Of a DNA stretch of 17,782 nt, positions 13,449 to 17,782 are shown piece after piece. The DNA comes from an uncultured Blautia sp. (GTDB taxonomy: Bacteria; Bacillota; Clostridia; Lachnospirales; Lachnospiraceae). The translations under genes were made by a program, and so were the position numbers. A model generated the notes under the pieces. The model had not been told where the DNA came from, made no database searches, and saw only the letters and a program-made list of their open reading frames with translations. Numbering within the stretch: the stretch's first letter is position 1; the number at the start of each line of letters is the position of its first letter. Location of the stretch: assembly GCA_900543715.1 (NCBI GenBank), contig UQSX01000059.1, positions 1 to 17,782 of the forward strand, read 5' to 3'.

Positions 13449-13745
13449 TTGGATAAGATGAAGAAAGACATTAACCATTTTTATAAAACAACTATGGCTG
13501 TGATCAATATGGTCAAGGTAAGAAAGATGCAGTCACCCATTCTGATCACTATCCGGAATATAGGAGTGGCCGATGCCCTTGTGTCAATGCTTACGCTGCA
13601 GACAACTATGCTGGCATCCTTTCAGAACACCAGCAACTTAGATGTGAACCGAATGAATGCGCTTACGGGAATGGCAGTATGTATACTTATTGCACTGCTG
13701 GGTATCAGTATGATTTATTATGCTTCTAAGAGAAAAGAATCCTGA
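13449..13745 (+). CDS. Truncated small membrane protein (probable N-terminal loss)
   Basis: A 98-aa reading frame with two hydrophobic helices (about 33-57 and 72-92) and a basic end. The part from N20-M-V-K-V-R-K-M-Q-S-P-I-L through L48-T-L-Q-T-T-M-L-A-S-F resembles the last half of a four-helix membrane protein that I recall from Lachnospiraceae and relatives, which has about 150-200 aa. The first two helices are absent. The start is uncertain: TTG 13449 or ATG 13458 are available, but the only good Shine-Dalgarno-like sequence (13420-13426) is 22 nt or more upstream. That fits a deletion between a retained start region and the body. The stop lies in the loop of the terminator at 13733-13758. 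Confidence 0.5.
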   Translation: MDKMKKDINHFYKTTMAVINMVKVRKMQSPILITIRNIGVADALVSMLTLQTTMLASFQNTSNLDVNRMNALTGMAVCILIALLGISMIYYASKRKES

Positions 13746-13758
13746 AGGGTTCTTTTTT
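13733..13758 (+). terminator. Intrinsic terminator overlapping a stop codon
   Basis: AAAAGAATCC (13733-13742) pairs over 10 bp (one G-U) with GGGTTCTTTT (13747-13756); T-run 13753-13758. The TGA stop of the upstream frame is in the loop. Confidence 0.75.
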
Positions 13759-13799
13759 CTTAGAAAGCTGTTCTTATTAATATTAGAAAAACAAAACTA

Positions 13800-13817
13800 A
13801 AACAAAAACGAAACAAA
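13800..13817. repeat. 18-nt direct repeat, copy B
   Basis: AAACAAAAACGAAACAAA matches copy A (13374-13391) at 17 of 18 bases. It lies upstream of palindrome B and the second small membrane-protein gene. Confidence 0.7.
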
Positions 13818-13819
13818 CA

Positions 13820-13834
13820 AGGTATATGATACCT
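13820..13834. promoter_or_regulatory. 15-nt palindrome B (possible operator)
   Basis: AGGTAT (13820-13825) and ATACCT (13829-13834) are exact reverse complements around ATG. The layout copies palindrome A: same arm length, same spacer, and same position after the 18-nt repeat (2 nt here, 1-base overlap in A). TATGAT inside it could serve as a -10. Confidence 0.5.
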
Positions 13835-13870
13835 CCTGTAATCAAAAAAGGATAAGAGGAGGTCTTCGAA

Positions 13871-14239
13871 ATGAAGAAAAGTAGTTTTGTTGCATTGAAT
13901 TTAGGTATTATCAGCGGCTTGTTTTTTGCACTGGGAATGTGCATGGCTATGATTCCGGAGTGGAACGCATTCAGACCGGGAATTATTGTAGGATGTGTGG
14001 GAATTGTATTTGCTTTGATCACAGTATTTGTATGGCGGAAAATGGAGCATAAGCAGCCTATAAAGATCAGCGGGAAAGCAGTGCTGACAGCAGTTGCCGG
14101 GATTGTAGGAGCTTTGGCTCTGGGAGTCGGCATGTGCTTCACAATGGTATGGGGAAATATGATTTTAGGCATTATTGTGGGTCTGGTTGGCATCATGATA
14201 CTGCTTTGCCTGATTCCATTGTGCAAAGGCCTGAAATAA
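13871..14239 (+). CDS. Four-helix membrane protein, unknown function
   Basis: A 122-aa protein made almost entirely of four hydrophobic segments: about 6-28, 35-55, 70-93 and 96-117, with basic loops (W57-R-K-M-E-H-K; K119-G-L-K) predicted to face the cytoplasm. The two halves look like a repeat: both contain G-x-G-M-C or L-G-M-C (residues 22-25 and 89-93) and G-I-I-V-G (residues 38-42; 97-101), suggesting duplication of a two-helix hairpin. AGAGGAGG precedes the ATG. The upstream 18-nt repeat and palindrome link its control to the preceding gene. I have seen similar short proteins in gut Firmicutes but know of no assigned function. Confidence 0.75.
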   Translation: MKKSSFVALNLGIISGLFFALGMCMAMIPEWNAFRPGIIVGCVGIVFALITVFVWRKMEHKQPIKISGKAVLTAVAGIVGALALGVGMCFTMVWGNMILGIIVGLVGIMILLCLIPLCKGLK

Positions 14240-14257
14240 TAAAGATATGTATGTGAG

Positions 14258-14310
14258 AAAAAAGGCTGCCCTGTCTGCGATTTCCAACAGATAGGGCAGT
14301 TTATTATTTT
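14258..14310. terminator. Bidirectional terminator between convergent genes
   Basis: CTGCCCTGTCTG (14266-14277) pairs with CAGATAGGGCAG (14288-14299), 12 bp with one G-U. TTTATTATTTT follows on the plus strand, and six T (14258-14263 complement) follow on the minus strand. It serves the four-helix protein gene and, more strongly, the histidine kinase operon. Confidence 0.85.
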
Positions 14311-15644
14311 GTTGTCTGCAGTTTAACTGTAACCATTCCTCCTGAAGTCCAGTTACTAAGCTCCAGGTCTCCGGAGTGGGTTTTTATTACCTGATTGGCA
14401 ATCCAGAGCCCCAGGCCTTTGTGACCGTCAAAGCTGCGGGAAGTATCACCCCGCCATAAACGTTCTGTACCGTGGATCAGCGCTTCCCTGGTAAAGCCGG
14501 GGCCTTCATCGAGTATTGTAATCTGCCAGCCACTTTCTGTCATGGAACCATTCAGATATACATTTCCGCCTTTTGGAGTATGTTCTATGGCATTTTCAAT
14601 CAAATTGCCGAGAGCCCGAAGAAGATGCTCTTTCTGAAGACTGGCAGTTCCCTGGAGAGAGGACTCTCTTTTCAATGATACTTCTTCGGCAGCAGCAAGA
14701 GGGAGGGCATTTTTCCAGAGTTCTTCAAAAAGAAGGGCCAGATCACAGCTTTGAAATTCTTCTTCGGTTCCTGCACAGGCTTCCAGCAGTCCGGCAACGT
14801 AGCCTTCAGCCCGCTGACTGCTGGCTGCAATGGTTTCTGCCATTTTCCGGCTGTCTTCCGGTAAGCTTTCTTCCAGCAGAAGTTCGGCGTTGCCTCTTAT
14901 GAGAGTAAGAGGAGTTTTTAAATCGTGGGCAAGAGCTGCGATTTCTCCTTCCCGTTCCTGCTGTGCAGCCCACTGGGAGGAGAGGGAACGATGCAGAGCT
15001 TCCCGCATATGCTCCATAGCATCCAGAGCCTGGTCATATTCCCGTATACCTGCCTGGGGAATGACGAAATCCAATTCCTGAGCGCCCACCTTCTGGCTTA
15101 CTTCACCAAACAGCCTGAGTCTGGATGCCAGATATCTGCGGAGCCACAGGGTGTTTAATATCAGACAGAGGACCAGGGCTCCTCCGAGGGTGAAGAACCA
15201 CAAATACTCAAATGGGGGCAGAAGAGTCCGAAGATCCGGATCAGTAAATTCTCGTCTGTAATGCCAGTGGATGACTAAGGTACTTCCATCTTCATATTTG
15301 TACCGGATAATATGTACATCTTGAGGAACTGTCTGGAAAAATTCCCGGAGAGAATCCAGTTTGTTTCCCTCTGTATTGGTTTCCAGCACAGCGCCGTTTG
15401 GGTCGAATAAAGCATATTCTGCCAGAAAGTCCTCATCGGGAGCCACAAAAGCAGCAGGATGGCCTCCCAGCATTTCTTCTACCTGCTGATTAGAAACAGA
15501 GCCGTGGTAGATTATGCCGGCAGTCTGAAGTCCTGACTGAACAGCCAGCCATAATAGACAGCACAGCAGCATACAGCCAAGCATTACAAGGGCAAAACGC
15601 AGAAGTACAAAAGAAAGGCTCAGAGAACCCTGTCTTTTCGCCAT
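14304..15644 (-). CDS. Sensor histidine kinase
   Basis: A 446-aa membrane kinase. In order: TM1 (about 12-36), an extracytoplasmic sensor region of about 110 residues (37-147), TM2 (148-170), a HAMP-like linker, the dimerisation helix with the phospho-acceptor H240 in A-L-A-H-D-L-K-T-P-L-T, and the ATPase with N-box L345-G-N-L-I-E-N-A-I-E-H, G1 D379-E-G-P-G-F and G2 G407-H-K-G-L-G-L. All catalytic motifs are intact. ATG 15644 is preceded by GGGGGGTGGG, so it is preferred over TTG 15662. It overlaps the end of the regulator gene by 25 nt. The sensor region holds no domain I recognise; its signal may be an antibiotic or envelope stress, given the esterase neighbour. Confidence 0.92.
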   Translation of the reverse strand: MAKRQGSLSLSFVLLRFALVMLGCMLLCCLLWLAVQSGLQTAGIIYHGSVSNQQVEEMLGGHPAAFVAPDEDFLAEYALFDPNGAVLETNTEGNKLDSLREFFQTVPQDVHIIRYKYEDGSTLVIHWHYRREFTDPDLRTLLPPFEYLWFFTLGGALVLCLILNTLWLRRYLASRLRLFGEVSQKVGAQELDFVIPQAGIREYDQALDAMEHMREALHRSLSSQWAAQQEREGEIAALAHDLKTPLTLIRGNAELLLEESLPEDSRKMAETIAASSQRAEGYVAGLLEACAGTEEEFQSCDLALLFEELWKNALPLAAAEEVSLKRESSLQGTASLQKEHLLRALGNLIENAIEHTPKGGNVYLNGSMTESGWQITILDEGPGFTREALIHGTERLWRGDTSRSFDGHKGLGLWIANQVIKTHSGDLELSNWTSGGMVTVKLQTTK

Positions 15645-16294
15645 TTGTAACCCACCCCCCAAACCGTTTCTATAGGATTTAAGTTTTCAGATTTCAGCTT
15701 TCCCCGGATATTTTTAATATGCTCTGCAATAGCAGAGGAATCTCCTTCAGCATCCAGGCCGAAAACTGCTTCATATAGCTGCTCTTTGGTAAAAACCCGT
15801 CCGGGGTGGAGGGCCAGATATTCGCAGATTCCATATTCTCCTCTTGTAAAGGATAAGGAATGTTCTTCTGTGGAAATGGTTTTTGCCTGCATATCAAAAC
15901 GAAGTCCTCCCCGGTTCAGTGTATGAACTGGCTGGCGGCTTTCCCTTCGCAGATGAGCGCCTACCCGAGCCCGGAGCTCCGTGATACTGAAGGGCTTTTT
16001 TATGTAATCGTCTCCGCCCAGACCAAGGCCCTCTGCAAGAGCTGCGTCTTCTGTTCTGGCGGTCAGAAACAGAATGGGACAGTCTACTTCCTCCCGGATA
16101 CGGCGGCAGAAAGAAAATCCGTCCTCTCCGGGAATCATCACGTCTAATAATATAAGATCATACAGACGGCACCGGTCAGGCTGCAGCAAGGCAGGTGATG
16201 TTTCAATATCTATCTGATGGCCGTCTTTTTCCAGTGTTTTCCGGATCAGATTCAGCATATCCGGGTCATCATCTATAACTAAAAGTTTTGCCAT
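15620..16294 (-). CDS. OmpR/PhoB-family response regulator
   Basis: A 224-aa two-domain regulator. The receiver (1-115) has the acidic pocket D8-D9-D10, phospho-acceptor D51 in L-L-D-V-M-I-P, T78 and K100 in K-K-P-F. The DNA-binding winged helix (about 125-222) includes F149-T-R-G-E-Y...V-F-T-K-E-Q-L and N195-I-R-G-K-L...V-W-G-V-G-Y-K-W, typical of OmpR-type output. The start MAKLLVIDDD at 16294 follows GGAGGAAA by 6 nt. An earlier in-frame ATG at 16315 overlaps the esterase stop as ATGA and could be used by coupling. It acts with the kinase encoded just downstream and probably controls this same operon, which is inference. Confidence 0.94.
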   Translation of the reverse strand: MAKLLVIDDDPDMLNLIRKTLEKDGHQIDIETSPALLQPDRCRLYDLILLDVMIPGEDGFSFCRRIREEVDCPILFLTARTEDAALAEGLGLGGDDYIKKPFSITELRARVGAHLRRESRQPVHTLNRGGLRFDMQAKTISTEEHSLSFTRGEYGICEYLALHPGRVFTKEQLYEAVFGLDAEGDSSAIAEHIKNIRGKLKSENLNPIETVWGVGYKWRKDRVL

Positions 16295-16311
16295 AACATT
16301 TCCTCCAGTTT

Positions 16312-17574
16312 TCATTTGCTGTCTATAATCTCGATAGGGGTGGCCTTTGTCACAAATATCATGCCGTCATACAGGACTGCCGGAGGCTGGAACAACCGGT
16401 AGCTGGGTGGCAGAAGATGCATATACCAGGCATAGCCTTCGCCAAGATTTCCCAGATAAAGATATTCCCTGACCAGATCTGCCATGGGAGAATCAGGAGA
16501 TATTTTAGAAAAGTCCAGCCAGCAGATGTCGAAACCAGCCTTTTTGGCTGCATTTGCCAGGGGATCATGAGAATAAAACACCTGGTTCGTCCGTCTGCCG
16601 GAAGGCAGGACCGGGAGATTGCAGCAGGTTTTATAAAAATCTGTGCCAATGACATAATACCCTTTTCCAAGTTTATCTGCAAGGAGGGTTCCCATAGAAT
16701 CATAACTTCCCCAACGGGCCACATGTGTGTTATGCCCCGCCACAAATATCCGATCATGTCCGGACTGGGATTCCTGCTCGGCTATCCATTTGATATTTTC
16801 TGCCATAAGCTTATCTCTTAATGTGATTAAGGAATCTTGGGAAATCGTATCAGATTTTTCCTGGAAATCTAAGTACTGCAGCAATATATCCGCGAAGTGG
16901 ACGGCCTGGGCAGTATTTTCCAGATTTTCAAGCTGGGCTTTTACATCAGATAGGATTTGTACTCTTTCTTTATAGTTATACTTCCTGTTCCATTCTTCTC
17001 CGTCTATAAGCTTTTCCAGATTCTCTGTATCCACGCCGGCTTTTTTACATGCCTCCGTCAGGAACCGGAAATTGTATAAATATCTCTGCATATCAAAGCC
17101 ATAAAACCGGAGGTCTTCTCCAGGAGCTGCTGTTTCATTATATTGACGCATATAGGAAATCAGTTCCGCCATCTCCTTGGTGGAGTATATTTTAAAACCA
17201 ATGGCCTGGGCTGCTTCAAGAGCTGTTCCTTCTCCACCGTGTATATAGCGGTTTACCTGTTCACAGCCTCCGTAGTCTCCCTCCAGTGCAAAAGCCTGTA
17301 CATCGTATTTTTCTACAAGAAGCTTGAACACTTCCAGCTTAAGCTCCTGGAATTCTGCGTTTCCGTGGGTGGCTTCTCCCAGAGCGATGACACGGGCTTC
17401 TTTTGGTATAGAAATATCCTGTACGCTGCCTGCATAAGAGGCAAACTCTTCCGGGTCTGCGCTTTCTCCTGGGCCAAAGCCTCCAAAGTGCATAAAAACT
17501 GAGAGAGCCAGAAGTACTGATCCAAACAGGAGCAATAGAGCAATGCGTAAAAATTTGTGTTTTTTCTTCTTCAT
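16312..17574 (-). CDS. Membrane-anchored erythromycin-esterase-like protein
   Basis: A 420-aa protein of the erythromycin esterase family (PF05139 type), some of whose members open the lactone ring of macrolides. Motifs: G66-E67-A-T-H70-G-N-A-E-F (active-site Glu and His in the family), A97-L-E98-G-D-Y, and A279-G-H281-N-T-H284-V. A basic N-terminus and a hydrophobic helix (about 9-29) predict an uncleaved signal anchor or signal peptide, so the enzyme should lie outside the membrane. The well-known EreA/EreB are cytoplasmic. AAAGGAAA precedes the ATG. The gene is first in an operon; its stop overlaps the regulator's upstream ATG. Macrolide activity is not proven, because many family members have other or unknown substrates. 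Confidence 0.82.
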   Translation of the reverse strand: MKKKKHKFLRIALLLLFGSVLLALSVFMHFGGFGPGESADPEEFASYAGSVQDISIPKEARVIALGEATHGNAEFQELKLEVFKLLVEKYDVQAFALEGDYGGCEQVNRYIHGGEGTALEAAQAIGFKIYSTKEMAELISYMRQYNETAAPGEDLRFYGFDMQRYLYNFRFLTEACKKAGVDTENLEKLIDGEEWNRKYNYKERVQILSDVKAQLENLENTAQAVHFADILLQYLDFQEKSDTISQDSLITLRDKLMAENIKWIAEQESQSGHDRIFVAGHNTHVARWGSYDSMGTLLADKLGKGYYVIGTDFYKTCCNLPVLPSGRRTNQVFYSHDPLANAAKKAGFDICWLDFSKISPDSPMADLVREYLYLGNLGEGYAWYMHLLPPSYRLFQPPAVLYDGMIFVTKATPIEIIDSK

Positions 17575-17644
17575 AGTAGTTTCCTTTCTGTTTTTGATAT
17601 AGAGAGGGTAACATTTAATTTTAAGGTTTTTATAAAGAAATAAA

Positions 17645-17673
17645 ATATAATTTCCATATTAGAAGATTTTCAA
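17645..17673 (-). promoter_or_regulatory. Probable promoter of the esterase-regulator-kinase operon
   Basis: Read on the minus strand: -35 TTGAAA (17673-17668), 17-bp spacer, -10 TTATAT (17650-17645). The start would be near 17638, leaving a leader of about 64 nt before ATG 17574. No second promoter was recognised within the operon. Confidence 0.5.
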
Positions 17674-17718
17674 ATCAGACTATAGGGACCGTCTGTTCTC
17701 AGTGAGAGGATTATATTG

Positions 17719-17724
17719 TATAAT
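17719..17724 (+). promoter_or_regulatory. -10 element of a rightward gene
   Basis: A perfect TATAAT lies 46 nt before the ATG at 17771. The -35 at the expected distance (TTCTCA, 17696-17701) is poor, so the promoter may need an activator or use other contacts. It diverges from the operon promoter at 17645-17673. Confidence 0.4.
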
Positions 17725-17770
17725 ACAGTCAGTATTAAAGTATGATATTGCGATTTTGGAGGGGTGGAGT

Positions 17771-17782
17771 ATGGCGGTTTCT
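17771..17782 (+). CDS. Start of a rightward gene cut by the window edge
   Basis: GGAGGGGTGG lies a few bases before ATG 17771, and only four codons (M-A-V-S) are inside the window. The ribosome site and the upstream TATAAT support a real start, but nothing can be said about the product. Confidence 0.4.

Noticed and set aside
14573..15158. Forward open frames opposite the histidine kinase
   Set aside because: They are antisense shadows of a clearly coding gene, with no ribosome sites and biased composition.

Overview
The window reads as chromosomal DNA of a low-to-mid GC Firmicute, most likely a gut Lachnospiraceae (Blautia/Dorea/Mediterraneibacter-like). This is inferred from the AGA/GGA-rich codon use, strong GGAGG ribosome sites, the class 1B dihydroorotate dehydrogenase pair (pyrK-pyrD) and several protein types typical of that family. 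No rRNA, tRNA, CRISPR array, insertion sequence or phage gene was seen.

Layout. 1-1.0 kb: a flavin reductase-like FMN protein and a small one-helix membrane protein, behind a strong promoter, ending at a bidirectional hairpin terminator. 1.0-1.5 kb: a cold-shock protein on the minus strand, diverging from the pyrimidine genes. The two promoters are interleaved in 40 bp, and the csp transcript would start with a long self-complementary leader. 1.5-5.6 kb: de novo UMP synthesis, pyrC-pyrF-pyrK-pyrD, with a terminator-like hairpin between pyrC and pyrF and a 77-nt extended hairpin after pyrD. 5.6-9.0 kb: a small membrane protein, an internally shortened DUF952 protein, a zinc-type macrodomain ADP-ribose hydrolase with its own promoter, and a fused CoA-transferase. 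9.0-13.2 kb: accessory genes (DMT transporter, HEPN protein, ICMT-like methyltransferase, DUF3795 protein, GNAT acetyltransferase) mixed with gene remnants. 13.3-14.3 kb: two small membrane-protein genes preceded by the same 18-nt sequence and by similar palindromes. 14.3-17.6 kb: a minus-strand operon of a membrane-anchored erythromycin-esterase-like protein, an OmpR-type regulator and a histidine kinase. A divergent gene begins at the right edge.

The most unusual signal is how genes are decaying here. At least four (DUF952, AraC-type regulator, M24 peptidase, SAM methyltransferase), and probably a fifth (membrane protein at 13.45 kb), keep recognisable beginnings and ends but lack their middles. 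Intact small genes lie between them, and some remnants keep a promoter or ribosome site. The second signal is the csp/pyrC control region. The third is the esterase/two-component operon, whose genes overlap or nearly touch and probably form one sensing-and-response unit.

Family assignments come from recalled motifs and family patterns, not from a database search. Regulatory elements were read by eye.
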